This document shows positions 11,265 to 22,389 of a DNA stretch of 64,000 nt, in pieces (the first letter of the stretch is position 1; the number at the start of each line of letters is the position of its first letter). Location: contig JASPKZ010010273.1 in NCBI GenBank assembly GCA_030220185.1, positions 992,001-1,056,000 of the forward strand, in the 5' to 3' direction. A model generated the notes under the pieces. The model did no database searches. It was not told the DNA's origin and saw only the letters and a program-made list of their open reading frames with translations. The translations under genes were made by a program, and so were the position numbers. This DNA is from Diploptera punctata. Lineage: Eukaryota > Arthropoda > Insecta > Blattodea > Blaberidae.

Positions 11265-11875
11265 GGGGCTCGGCAGTAAATAATGGTAAGGGACATTTAA
11301 GAAATTCTAAAAAAAAATAGTCAAGACATTTCTTGAAAACCTCTTAATTTTTAATATACATAAACGAGAAACACGTTTTCACAAAATATGAAGAGCTTCC
11401 TACTTCAATATAAGATTTTTAATACCATTACTTCTCTAAAATTTTGAGTTTTGAGAAAATATGTAAGTGTACTTAACAATGTTTACTTCATAGCAGAATG
11501 TACTTAACATTTTTTACACTTACACTAAGTATATATATATATATATATAATCTTTCTAATCTTATTCATCATTTTCGCCATTACATTCAGAATTTCTTGC
11601 TGATTTGAGGTTTTTGTACCAATCATGATATACTGCAGGAATCTATGGAAAACTAGATAGTACATCATGCAATTTATCTGCCTTAATTGGAAGTGCTTCT
11701 AAATATTTTTTTTTCTTAAGTCATTCCTGGAAAGAATGACTGGCTGCTGGTCTCCCTTGTTTATAAAGTGGAATTTCTTCCAGGACACCATTGTAACTTT
11801 CAGAGGAACGCATTTTTAGAGTTAGATGTAGTAGCTCTGACAGATTGATAGTCGCACAGAATTGCATATATTAAA

Positions 11876-12349
11876 TTAATATTTATTTGTAGTAACTAGA
11901 GAGTGATGGAACAGTTGTTTCAGAGGACCAAAGTTGTAGAAACAATCTTTATTCAATCTTGTTACACGGAAAGGCTTGTTCTTCTGAGAGGTTTTCAGAA
12001 CTTCTTCCCAATGATCAGGAGAGTACACCATCTGATAATGAAATTTTACATGCATCTCCACCAGAGCAAAATGTCTGTCACTGGGGAGCATTGTGTGGCC
12101 AACCTGAGGTAAAACGTGCTCTATTTATTTGAAACGGCCAGTTTATAGGAGTTATAGCCAAAAAGGCACAACTGTCCAGTTCTTGTTCTGACCTCTGCAA
12201 TTATCCGAAATAGCAATTAGTTTTTCACTCTTTATATCATTACTTACAAAATACATTTTCGGACAGCTGGCAATCTCACCTGATCCTCTCTTTGATGTGG
12301 TCTCATCCCACAAAAGTAAGTATTTTTTATCATCTCCACAATAATTCAT
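11876..12349 (-). pseudogene. transposon protein fragments, GHxxLPxDRxF type
   Basis: Two minus-strand segments read in order. The first (12349 to 12152) has YLLLWDETTSKRGSGEIASC and ISDNCRGQNKN. After a stop and short frame break come IEHVLPQVGHTMLPSDRHFA and a YSPDHWEEVL block (12130 to 11910). The WDE...GS.EI..C, SD.C.GQN.N and GH..LP.DR.F pattern is known to me from a multi-copy arthropod and cnidarian family (DUF7869-like) that I think is transposon-encoded. The Asp and Glu residues could be part of a catalytic triad, but that is inference. A second, more diverged copy lies at 12590-12800. Confidence 0.55.
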
Positions 12350-12922
12350 CAGTATAGCAAGTAAATAATGTTAAAGCACATCACATAGCATAACCTCATG
12401 TTAACTTCTCACTGTTCGAGTACAGCAAATAGACAATGTATTATTTACATGAACTTCTTCCCAATGATCAGGAGAGTACACCATCTGATAATGAGATTTG
12501 ACATGCTTCTCCACTAGAGAAAAATGTCTGTCACTGGGGAGCATTGTATGACTAACCTGAGGTAAAAAAGTGCTCTACTTCTTTGAAACGGCCAGTTTAT
12601 AGGAGATATAGCCAAAAAAGGCACAACTGTTCACTTCTTGTTCTGACCACCGCAATTATCCGAAAGAGGAATTAGTTTTTCACTCTTTATATCATTACTT
12701 ACAAAATACATTTTCGGACAGCTGGCAATTTTACCAGATCCTCTCTTTGATGTGGCCTCATCTCACAAAAATAAGTATTTTTATCATCTCCACAATAATT
12801 GATCAGTATAGCAAGTAAATAATGTTAAAGCACATCACATAGCATAACCTCATGTTAACTTCTCACTGTTCGAGTACAGCAAATAGACAATGTTAACGTA
12901 CATCACTTAATATTATTTACAT
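11999..12922. repeat. 452-bp tandem duplication inside the transposon
   Basis: Unit 1 (11999-12450) and unit 2 (12451-12922) both start gaacttcttcccaatgatca and stay collinear to the agacaatgt/ttatttacat end. Unit 2 has about 18 extra bases near its end. A third start (gaacttcttccca) at 12923 marks the unit boundary. The units differ by scattered substitutions. Confidence 0.92.
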
Positions 12923-13431
12923 GAACTTCTTCCCAAATCTAAGACAGTATTGTTCTACCATCTCCTGAGGAAGCCAGTAACTTTTTACTCATACAAATAA
13001 TATATGTTCTTTGCCACTATTTACATGTAGTAACTCAATTTTTATTGCAGTGTCCCTTACCATTATTTACAGCCGAGTCCTTAAATTCACAAATACTATT
13101 GTTTTTTTATTTCAAAAGGCAACATATTTGGGAACAATAAACATTTTATAGTCTCATATACTATCGCGACCTAAGTTCATATTATTTAGAGCAGGGATAT
13201 CGAATAGTGCTCCCAAAGTTATCAAACGAGTAGGCCTATCTACTTTGTCATAGCTGAACTGAAATTGCAGCAACTCATTAAATTATAGGTTTGCTTTAGT
13301 AGTCTGCTGTATCTTGTGTATAAATAAACTATGGCGGCTAGTATAAATAGAGAGCGGTGTTTCAAAAGTGAATGGATTATTCTATTTTTTATATTAATTT
13401 TGTTTAATATGTGAAACATAGATTCGACATC

Positions 13432-13766
13432 CATCCATACTAATTCTGCCCGAAGGCAGATCCTTCACTGCAATTATAGCATTTTAATGCTATGCTTGCA
13501 GCTTTACTAGGGAATCGTAGGTGTGGTAGCTTCCCGTTGCTTTCCACACCGGTGAAGGATGATGATGATGATGATAATGATGAGGATTGTGATGATGATG
13601 GCCATATGATTTCAGGGACCGTTTGGGCTTTAAAGTTTTCCTGACATTTGTCTTACAGATGAGGAATAACCCCGATAAAAACCTAACCCAGAAAAACTGC
13701 CCCGATCGGGGATCGGACCCGGGCCCGCTGGCAGCACGCTACCTCGAGACCATAGCGGTGGACAGA
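13432..13766 (-). mobile_element. tRNA-headed SINE, group C
   Basis: In minus orientation: tRNA-like head at the 13766 side (tccaccgctatggtctcgag, box B-like region gggtccgatccccg), body with tgtaagacaaatgtcagga, a (CAT)n/(ATC)n segment, then ggtgtggaaagcaacgg, gctttactagggaat and the end cgggcagaattagtatgg. Same structure as 31304-31628 and 35150-35505. Confidence 0.88.
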
Positions 13767-13782
13767 GTCGATACATGGTATC

Positions 13783-14262
13783 ACATTATTAAAATATTTT
13801 TTTTGCGCGATAGTGCGTTTTGTCGTACTTACAGCAATGGCGACTAAGATTGAAAGTTCAAATTACTACATATCGAGGTTGCCACCTAAATAACTATACT
13901 GTTATATTACATATTACAAACCACGTGTGAGAAGTAAAATCACTGTCCTCTATATATACTATGTACAATGTATATACAAAAATGTATATATAATTATGTT
14001 AATATACAGTATACGAAACAAATCACTGCATTTTAAATGAACTAAACTTTATTTGAAACAATATAAAACAATAAATACGTACTTGGCACCATTTTATCAC
14101 TGATTAGAATCACGGTCTCCTGTAGTTTCGACTAATAAACATTGCCCACACTGTTAACTTTAATCAGTTGTTTATAATGAACACATATTTTCAACAAAGA
14201 TGTTATTAATTTGCTATTATTTATTATTTTGAAAACACCATCGCGCAAAAAAATAATGTACA
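13783..14262. mobile_element. possible MITE with ~22-bp inverted ends
   Basis: Left ttttttttgcgcgatagtg (about 13797-13815) is mirrored by caccatcgcgcaaaaaaa (about 14237-14253), each followed outward by an att/aat-rich tip and cattatt. No coding region. The target duplication is not clear. Confidence 0.5.
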
Positions 14263-14388
14263 ACGCACGTTTGTGAAGTATTTTACAGAATCTCGGAAAT
14301 TAAAAACCTCCTATCGCTCGGTTTTTAAACATTTTCCTCGCTTCTGTAAAAACCATTTTCTAATCTCGCATCGTAATATACTTAATTA

Positions 14389-15915
14389 CACTGGTGTCCA
14401 AAAGTTTAGGATAATTTGTAAAACGGAAAATCAAAATGCTTAAAGAGGAGCAAGGAGTAAAAAATTATTTATCAAAACGTTTCTCAGTACATTTAGTTTA
14501 GTTTACATACTAAATTATAATCTCTCTTCAACAATGAAAAAATTAATAGCAAATTATAAATGAAAATTGCATTGTTGCAGTTAAGCCCTGTTCCATAAAT
14601 CTTCATTTTTAAAGAGAGTTATGATATAATCAGATGTAGTGTAAGAACAGATTGCAGTAAAATGGCACAAAGACAACATCTGGACCCTCTGCTTCGGGGT
14701 AGAATTATTGGGCGGCTAGAAACAGGACAGACACAAACTGAGGTCTCCATAGCACTTAATGTGCCACAAATGTTATATCTAGGTTATGGCGACGGTTCCA
14801 AGAGACCGGAGACGTTAGGCGAAGACCAGTGGGAGGTCTTCCAAGAGTTACAAATCCTCAGCAGGATCGATATCTTGCGTTAACTGCAAGAAGAAACCGA
14901 ACAATGTCTGCCAGACAACTGAGTTCAGAACTTGCGGCCGCCTCAGGTATCAGAGTATCCAGACAAACTGTCTATAGAAGACTCAGAGCTGCTGGTCTGT
15001 ATGCTAGACGGCCTGTAGTGTGCGTCCCACTCACCCTTGATAACAAGAGAGCACGTTTACGGTGGAGTCAGGAACATCGCGACTGGACTCTAAATCAGTG
15101 GAGCAGCGTGCTATTTACAGACGAGTCCAGATTCAGCTTGAACTGTGATTCGCATCGCGTGACTATCTGGAGGGAGCAAGGAACTCGTTACAACCCCATG
15201 AACATCATGGAAAGACATCCATTTGGTGGCGGTGGTCTCCTGGTATGGGGAGGTATAATGATGAATGCACGCACAGAGCTTCACATCTTCGCAGGTGGCA
15301 CTGTTAATGCTCAGCGGTATAGAGAAGAGATCCTGAAACCTCATGTAAGACTTTTCAGGGGAGCTGTGGGTCCAGAATTCATATTCATGGATGACAATGC
15401 CCGACCTCACAGGTCACAACTGGTGGATGAGTTTCTTCAGGAGGAAGATATCCAGCGTATGGAGTGGCCAGCGAGGTCTCCGGATATGAATCCTATAGAG
15501 CATGCATGGGATGCCTTAGGGAGACAAATTGCATCTCGTCAGTCTCCTCCGAGGACACTTCAAGACCTTCACATTGCTCTTCATGAGGAGTGGAATTTGC
15601 TGAGGATCGAACTCCTGAACAACCTCATCACTAGCATGCCACGTCGATGTGAGTCTTGTGTAGCTGTCAGGGGTAATCACACCCCATACTAATCATTTGA
15701 ACCATTGTTGTTCAACTTTTATGTTCGAATTCTGAAATGCAGTTTTCGTTTGTTGTGAAAATGACAAGTGAATGACGTATTCTTGCCATTGTTTCTTTCG
15801 TGCCATGTTTCTAATTATCTGTGACATACCCTTACCAAATTTTGTATTATTCTGACAAATGCTTTATAATAAGTCGGCAAATGAACTAATTATCCTTGAC
15901 TTTTGGACACCAGTA
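14389..15915 (+). mobile_element. Tc1-like transposon, nearly complete
   Basis: Inverted ends CTGGTGTCCAAAAG-TT/TC-AGGATAATT match on both sides (14391 on; 15913 back) with TA at each border (14387-14388 and 15916-15917), the Tc1/mariner target. The length of about 1.53 kb is normal for Tc1-like elements. It contains one transposase gene. Confidence 0.9.
14662..15692 (+). pseudogene. Tc1-like transposase, one frameshift
   Basis: Encodes a DDE transposase for cut-and-paste movement at TA sites. The start is atggcacaaag at 14662. The N-terminal helix-turn-helix (RIIGRLETGQTQTEVSIALN) is followed by a one-base frame change near 14769; the second helix block (SRLWRRFQETGDV) continues in the next frame, then runs open for more than 290 codons to a stop at 15690. 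The catalytic residues are all visible: FTDES, FMDDNARPH and PDMNPIEHAWD, giving DD34E spacing. The length, about 340 aa if counted across the break, is the family norm. Only this single indel disables it, so the insertion is young. The 99-codon frame on the opposite strand is a shadow. Confidence 0.92.
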
Positions 15916-16500
15916 TATACATACTGAAACATATGGGCCAAAAAAGTTATTACGTGCTGCTCCTTAATGGATGTAGGAAAATTAAAGTCAAGAGCGAATT
16001 TTGAAGACCTTCCATAATCATTGAATACACTGGTCAATAGTGATTTTGATTACATAAAAGATTTTGGGTGATTCTTATGTATTTTCATCTGCTGATTCCA
16101 AAAATGAAGTCAGAAATTTTCCATCACCCACCATTTTTTTGTAATTTTGAAAATAATGATTTTCCTATTTATTAGCATTTTTGGTATATAGGCCTAACAT
16201 GATGATTAGAAGGATTATTTTACATTTATATTAATTTCATTGTGCCAACAATGAACTTATAATGTTTTGCAATGTTGCCTTGAATTCATAACTTACAACA
16301 ATGACATTCTCCTACAAAACTGTGATTGTATGTTTTAAGTTCGCAGTTGAATAGAAGCTTTCTTAAAAGAAAGAAGCTAATTCTGTGCTCACTTCCATAG
16401 TCAAGTGAATTGTGATAGAAGTGTATTGTAAAGACTAAGTAGTGTATTGTATTGTAGTGTATTGTAAAGAGAAGAGTAAAATTGTATTTGTATAAGAAAT
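15916..16500. other. upstream flank of the Cys-rich pseudogene
   Basis: No reading frame. A gtattgta-type short repeat occurs at 16420-16465 just upstream of the pseudogene start. Confidence 0.4.
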
Positions 16501-18000
16501 ATGTCTCGAAAGTGTGTTAACGATAGAAACAACTTCTGTTTCGTGTGTGGTGAGCTCACTTTCAAAGCGCAGAAGCGAAAGTTTACTCCTCTAATAAGAT
16601 GAGCTTATCACTGTTATTTTAACAACAAAATAGAACAGAACAAGATATGGGCCCCGGAAATCTGTTGTACCAAATGTGTAACACTATTAACTGGCTGGTT
16701 GAAAGGATCCCGTCATATGCCTTTCGCAGTCCCAATGATATAGCGCGAACCTAAGGATCATTTGACAGACTGCTACTTCTGCTTGACAAATATATCTGGA
16801 ATAACTTCCAAGTCAAGACACACCGTTAAATATCCAATGTTAGATTCAGCAATTCGACCGGTACTTCATGGGCCAGGTTTACCCATACCAATTCCACCAG
16901 ATCACATAACAATGATTGAAGAACTTTCTGATGTTCAGGATTTACAGAATGATTCAGATTTTGCGGAAGATGATGCTATAAATGAAACTCACTTTCTAAC
17001 ACAGGAGGATTTAAATGATTTGGTTCGGGATCTTGGTTTAAGTAAAAGCAAGGCAGAATTACTTGCTTCAAGATTGAAAGGATGGAAGCTACTGCAGGAT
17101 GACACCAAAGTAACTTTTTTCCGCAATCGCCAAAATGAATTTGAGGATTTCTTTCTAAAGAGAAGGACCTAGTTTTCTGCAATGATGTTGAGAATTTGTT
17201 CCAGTCACTGGGTGTTGAGCATAAATCTGAGGATTGGCGTTTATTCATAGACTCCTCGAAAACAAGTTTGAAAGGAGTGTTACTACATATGGAAACATAT
17301 ATCCATCCATTCCTTTAGCCCATGCAGTTGGTATGAAGGAAAATTACGAGAATATGAAGCTCTTACTATCCGCTATAAAGGATGACAATTTTCTTGGCAG
17401 ATATGTGGGGATTTGAAAGTCATGGCCATCTTACTTGGGTTACAGCTTGGCTATACTAAATTTTGCTGCTTCTTGGGCAAGTGGAATAGCAGAGATAGAA
17501 GTAATCATTATATTAAAAAAACTGGTCAAAGAGAGAGTCACTTAATCCAGGGCAAAAAATGTTCTTCACCAACCACTTGTACGTTCTGAAAAAAATCTTA
17601 TTGCCTCCACTACATATTAAACTAGGCTTGATTAAAAATTTTGTGAAAGCAATGGATCGTGATGGCAGTGCATTTCTCTTCCTCAAAAATAAATTTACAA
17701 GGATCAGTGAAGCTAAATTGAAAGAAGGGATATTGTTGGCCCTCAAATAAAGGAACTGATGAAAGATACGCAGTTTCAGAACAAGTAAAAAATGCAAGAA
17801 GCAGCTGCATGGCAATCTTTCAAAATGTTGTCTCAAATTTTCTGGGGAACTTCAGGTCTGATAACTACAGAGAACTTGGTCAATGAGATGATTGAGAACT
17901 ACAAGATAATGGGATGTAATATGTCTTTGAAAATTCACTTTCTGTACTCCCATCTTGATTTCTTCCCTGAAAATCAACTCAAGAAGGGCTCGATGCAAAG
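16501..18000 (+). pseudogene. Cys-rich multi-copy protein, probably transposon-derived
   Basis: Reading from atgtctcgaaagtgtg at 16501 gives MSRKCVN, FCFVCGELT, then a stop, CCTKC and, in the next open part (16762-17172), CYFC. These look like N-terminal zinc-binding Cys pairs. Downstream are an acidic segment, LGLSKSKAELLASRLKGW, then after frame breaks WRLFIDSSKTSLKGVL (17239-17283), PSIPLAHAVGMKENYENMKL, LPPLHIKLGLIKNFVKAMDR (17600-17655), EAAAWQSF-like and KMGCNMSLKIHFLYSHLD-like blocks (17900-17960). I recognise this order from a large uncharacterised arthropod and Hydra family; a DDE-like role is only a guess. At least five stops or frameshifts are present, and the usual C-terminal part after HLDFFPEN is missing. 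Confidence 0.6.
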
Positions 18001-18359
18001 AAAGTTAATTCATTCATTGTCTTTATTCATCGTGAAAATTTGTGTGTACATCTTGTTACTTTAAACAGTGTTATGGCGTTCGTAGTGAGAAGAGTCAATT
18101 TTATTCGCTCACATAGTTTACGTCATCGAGAGTTCCAACAATTTCTTGAATATATAAACTATGGCTATTCTGACGATTATATTACAGTTTAGAAATGTGG
18201 CTTAGTCGTGGTTATATGCTTATAGATTCTACCATATTCGAAGTGAAATAAAACCATTCTAAGGTAAAAACGCAAGAACTATTAACCCTTAAATTCATAA
18301 TATATGCTATAGGGTACATCAGTTGGTTTAATTAAGTTAATATTTTAATAAATCAGAAG

Positions 18360-19830
18360 AAACCCAATAGGCCCTTCCCCACCCCTTGGGATACCTCGGT
18401 CATCATAACCATACTCCCAAGTCTAGATTTCTTGTCCTCCCTATCGTATCTTCGCGTCCACGTTCAAGTTCTGGTCCTAAAACCAACACCCGTAGGGAGA
18501 GGGTGTTGGAGTTGCAACTTCTGGGAATTGCTGAGTTTCGTAGTCGCCAGGTCGCTCATTCCTGACGACCCCACAGTTGGTCCACGGGTTCCATGAGCCT
18601 AGCCGGGAGGACTGCTGTCGCAGATCCACCGACCGTTCCCTGTTCTGCCTCCAGGGACGTATCCTGCAGCCGTTGTGAGACCGACTAGGGCTACAAGCCC
18701 CACAGTGTGAGACTTTAGTACATCCAGGTGCTCATCTCCTGGCGACCCCACAGTTTGTCGACGAGCCCGTAGGCTGAGCCAGGAACCAGTACAGTTGCTC
18801 CCCTCTGCACTGGTCGAGCCGAGCCCTGGTATGCCTCCAGGGACGCCTTCTGCTGCTGTTGTGGGCCAGCACGGAGCTCGCAAGCTCCAACAGATGAGCA
18901 AATAGTACGACAAGGCGGTCAACTCCTGCCGATCCCACTAATGGTTCACGAGTCCCTTGGACTTGACCGTGAATACTGGTCAAACAGAATCCACCGACCT
19001 TTGCCCCCAGTGCACCATCTGGGGACGGTTGTTGGGTTGCATGAAGTGGGTTCAAGCCTGAGCATTAGTACATCAGGTCGCTCAACTCCTGACGGACCTC
19101 ACAGATTGTCCTTGGGTCACTCGGTTTCAGAGTCGCGGCTAAGTCACAAAAAGCCAAAAAAGACCGCTTTTCCTCCTTTCCCGAGCTTATTGACCTGGTG
19201 GTAATTCCCAGCATTACGCCCGGTATTGTCCCACACCAGCCCGTTCGCAAGACTAAGCCTAGTCGTGCCGGCTGCTGTAGGCTGTGTAGTCATCCATAAA
19301 TTGTGCTCAATCTCCCATAGGTGCCCCCACATAAATGGTCACTGGTTCAAATTGGAACCAAGCGGAAGGATGCCTCTCGATCCCCTCGTCTCCGCACACA
19401 AGCTCCGACCAACAGCGGCACATACCCTGCAGGGGTGGGCCGTTTATTTCATAGGTTTGACAACAGGCCCGTCAATGTTCCTTTTTCTGTTTGACCCCCA
19501 CGCATGGTCGCGCGAGTCCCCATCGTACCTTGGAAGGGAGGACTGGACTAGCAGATCCACCGACCTTTTCCCCACTACGCCACCGAGGGGACGCGTTTTG
19601 TTGACGGAGTGGGCGCAGCAACGATCTTAATTGTAGTACGTGCGGTTCCTCAAGTCCTGACGACCTCACAAATGGACTGGAGGGCCCTAGCCGGGAGAGA
19701 TGCAATGGCAAGCCACCGGGCCGTTCCCCTCATCGGGTCCGACCCGTTGGGACGCTCCGCTGTTGCTGTTTGAGGGCACCAGCTGGGGCCCGAGACGGCG
19801 GGCCCCCAGGGAGAAACCCAATGAGGTTGA
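18360..19830. repeat. GC-rich degenerate minisatellite
   Basis: By far the most GC-rich block of the window. Units of about 160-190 bp recur, with landmarks ctca.tcctgacgaccccaca, a gt.c.cgggt.c segment, gccgggaggact, gatccaccgacc.ttcccc, and a ccaggggacg then tgctgttg end. Units start near 18551, 18725, 18913, 19073, 19445 and 19645; the 19200-19440 part is most diverged. Open frames of 60-134 codons on both strands follow from low stop density. Both borders carry an aacccaat motif (18361 and 19817) and similar accttgggatacctcgg / cccgggttacctcgg text. Confidence 0.75.
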
Positions 19831-20436
19831 TTATTTTTATCAATGTATTTAGAGCCCCACCAACAACCATCCCCGGGTTACCTCGGGCATAATGCCCTTA
19901 TCCCCGGGTCTGCTCTATGTCCCTATTTATATATTATCTTTACAAAGAAACCACTTAGTTGTGTGTCCCAACTGTACAATATACCTAATAATAACAGTTA
20001 TACAGGATTCCGTTTTCACTGCGGTCCGCCACATTTAAATAACAGACAATAAATGTATGTTTAGTGAATCAACTAGAACATCAATGAAATCATTGTCGGC
20101 AGTCATCGTCAACAAGGCTTGATAACGTCCGACCACTGGACCTTTGCTACTGGACTACGGATGGTTATCGTCGGCAGGGGATAAATTACCTAATATCAAC
20201 GTCGAAATAACTACATCACAAGGGCTAAAGAGGGTTGGAAATCCTTAGGGAAGTTGGTGTTCATCATTGAATGAAATTCCCTTCTTGGTTGTCGGGGACG
20301 CATCCAGGAAACTGGATGTTTCCCTGGCGAACGGAGGAGGTGGATTAATGTTTGAGAAGTGACATAATTTCCAAATCCAAGGCTGCTGCTGTTGCTTAGG
20401 TAATTTAAGGGTTAAGTGAAGTCTGGATTTTTATTG
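19831..20436. other. flank of the GC-rich block
   Basis: Moderate GC. Contains a small inverted ccaggaaactgg near 20306. No gene. Confidence 0.4.
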
Positions 20437-20535
20437 TCATCAGCAGAAAGGACAGGGTTATATGTCTATATCTACGATCCTGAATGCATTGCTCAGTATA
20501 TATAGACGTATCCCCTACTTCTTCTGCTGATGATG
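20437..20535. repeat. small foldback, ~40-bp imperfect arms
   Basis: tcatcagcagaa...gtctatat (20437-20473) pairs with atatagac...ttctgctgatga (20500-20534). Confidence 0.75.
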
Positions 20536-21088
20536 GGACTAGTGGGATTTGGGTCTTTTCTTCAAATCGAAAGCATTTATTATCTACATTATTAAGATTA
20601 GAGTTTATTGTACTTTCACTTTATCTTATTATATATTTTTATCTAATTTCTTTTAATTATGAATTATATTTTAGAATAGTTTTTTTAACTCGAAAGGCCG
20701 ATAGAGAAGTATTATTTTACAAAGTTAAGGAGACGGACCTAAAAAGGAAACATTTTTATATTTTAATTTTAATTTTGTGACTAATAACTTAACGGAATTT
20801 TGCTATGAATTTTATTAATGTTGATTTTTGTAATACCCGCCAAATCGTCAAGTGCGGTAGAGGCTCACTAGAGATGAATGAGCTTCTTGGGCTGCGGGAG
20901 AAGCGCTGCCTGACTCGTTCAACAGAAGCATCACAAGTTCGCGAGCGACCTGGAGGTTTGTCATATCGCACAGAACAAACAGTCTCAATAAAATTATTGT
21001 GCCAGGAATAAACTGTAGACCTACATGGAGAATCTTAACGGTACAGACAAGGGATGTCAACAACCATTGCGTGCCGAAACATACCTTT
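20536..21088. other. unannotated AT-rich DNA
   Basis: No feature supported. Confidence 0.45.
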
Positions 21089-21113
21089 ATATATATATAT
21101 ATATATATATATA
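21089..21113. repeat. (TA)n, left flank of pogo-like element
   Basis: TA run; resumes at 22851 on the other side of the insertion. Confidence 0.95.
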
Positions 21114-21579
21114 GGGGAACAGGGGGCAGAACGGGGTAGTGGGGCAGAATGGGGTACGTGTATTTTTCTCTCAGTATGTGGCACGATATATCGGAATTTC
21201 TCAAAAGTATCTCTGTAATGTCTCAGCTGCTTGTACAGATCAGTTTTTCGCCATCGGTGAAGTCTTTGTTACTTTTTTGCTTGTGTGGTCAGTTTTGAAG
21301 AGATTTTTGCAATATTACACCTTCTCTTCAGTGCATGCAAATACATCTAAGCTTCATTTGAATAATATCTAACAATTACTGTGTTAAAGATTATTCCATT
21401 TTCTTTGTAAACATGTTTACTGCATTAGGTTTTGTTTCAAAATAATCCGGTCATAACGTCATAAATTATAATTGAGTTCGTGTGGCAGAATGGGGTAGGG
21501 CAAGACAGGGTACTACCCCGTCTTGCCCCATGCGGTCTTCATATTACTGACTGACTCTTTTCCTCTGTGTAGTTTCAAA

Positions 21580-21855
21580 ATGGTGAGGAATTATAAAAAT
21601 AAGACACAGAGAGAAGAATTGTCCCTTGTGTCTATGCTAGAAGCCGTTAATGGATCAATGGTGTACAAAACGGCAGATAGTCAATTCCAAGTGCCTCAAA
21701 CAACTCTGGAACGACACGTGAAGAAAAAGAGAGAAAATGTGGATTACACAGTAAGGAAATCGATGGAAAATTTCTCCTGCGTTTTTAGTGAAGAGCAGGA
21801 AACCGAACTTGAATACCTAAAAAAATGGAAGCCCAACTCTTCGGCCTCAGTGTAA
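21580..21855 (+). pseudogene. pogo-like transposase, N-terminal HTH part
   Basis: From atggtgaggaattataa at 21580: MVRNYKNKTQREELSLVS, AVNGSMVYKTADSQFQVPQT and TLERHVKKKRE. This is the pipsqueak-type helix-turn-helix that pogo/Tigger transposases use to bind their ends. The frame is open upstream to 21523, but a pyrimidine-rich tract ending in tgtgtag at 21565-21572 looks like a 3' splice site just before this Met, so 21580 is preferred. The segment continues to KKWKPNSS and then changes frame into EAQLFGLSVNEFRGLAFQLA. Confidence 0.8.
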
Positions 21856-22079
21856 ATGAATTTCGAGGACTTGCCTTCCAACTGGCGGAACGGGTAGTGC
21901 TTACGTACGTGCCTCAACAATGGCTACAGCCGTCAATGATTTTCGAAAAAACTGGGATATGGCCAGTTAATGTGAATGTTTTTGATGATGCAGATTTCTT
22001 GCCTTCTTCAACAACAGATATTCAGATTGCTTCTGATAGTAATAGCAAGGCAACACTTCCAAACCTCAGGAACATCTGA
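21825..22079 (+). pseudogene. pogo-like transposase, joined C-terminal part
   Basis: LFGLSVNEFRGLAFQLAE belongs to the region just before the DDE domain in this family. It is followed directly, near 21900, by VPQQWLQPSMIFEKTGIWPV and NVFDDADFLPSS, which normally come after the catalytic domain. The whole DDE/DDD core is therefore missing. A stop at 22077 ends the frame. Confidence 0.8.
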
Positions 22080-22389
22080 CGTCAGAAACATTTTCCTTCC
22101 CTGAAAATCTAGGGTCGCCAAACCACAGTCATTTTCAAAGTGCCAGCCAAGAAAATATCACAAAAGGGTCTCAAAAGAACAAGCGAGTTTAAAAAAATCG
22201 AGGCGAAAGTGCAATTTTGACATCATCAATATAGAGAAGTGCACTGCAACATTCTGAAAAGGATAAATTAGAAAAGAGGCCTGTAAAAAGATGATTTGCT
22301 TTACCAGAAAGTGACTGAAACCAGGACCATCCAAAGTTAAGGCAGTCAGGTTAAACCTACCTAGTTCGAAAAATCATTCTGGCTCTGCC

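Larger units (their letters stand above)
11265..13080 (-). mobile_element. 1.8-kb terminal-inverted-repeat transposon
   Basis: The left end GGGGCTCGGCAGTAAATAAT (11265 on) and the right end, read in reverse as GGACTCGGCTGTAAATAAT (from 13080 back), form inverted repeats of about 30 bp that continue into ggtaagggaca. A target-site duplication is uncertain; aattca occurs just outside on the left and 3 bp outside on the right. Inside are minus-strand protein fragments and a tandem duplication. The superfamily is not recognised. Confidence 0.7.

Noticed and set aside
11999..12922. Tandem repeat considered as a CRISPR-like or satellite array
   Set aside because: Only two long units of protein-coding origin inside a transposon; no spacer pattern, and the DNA is eukaryotic.
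15111..15410. 99-codon frame opposite the Tc1-like transposase
   Set aside because: Antisense shadow of a clear transposase gene.
18599..19711. Overlapping frames of 60-134 codons on both strands
   Set aside because: High GC lowers stop frequency; they cross repeat units in different frames, share no domain and show no unit-to-unit protein conservation.
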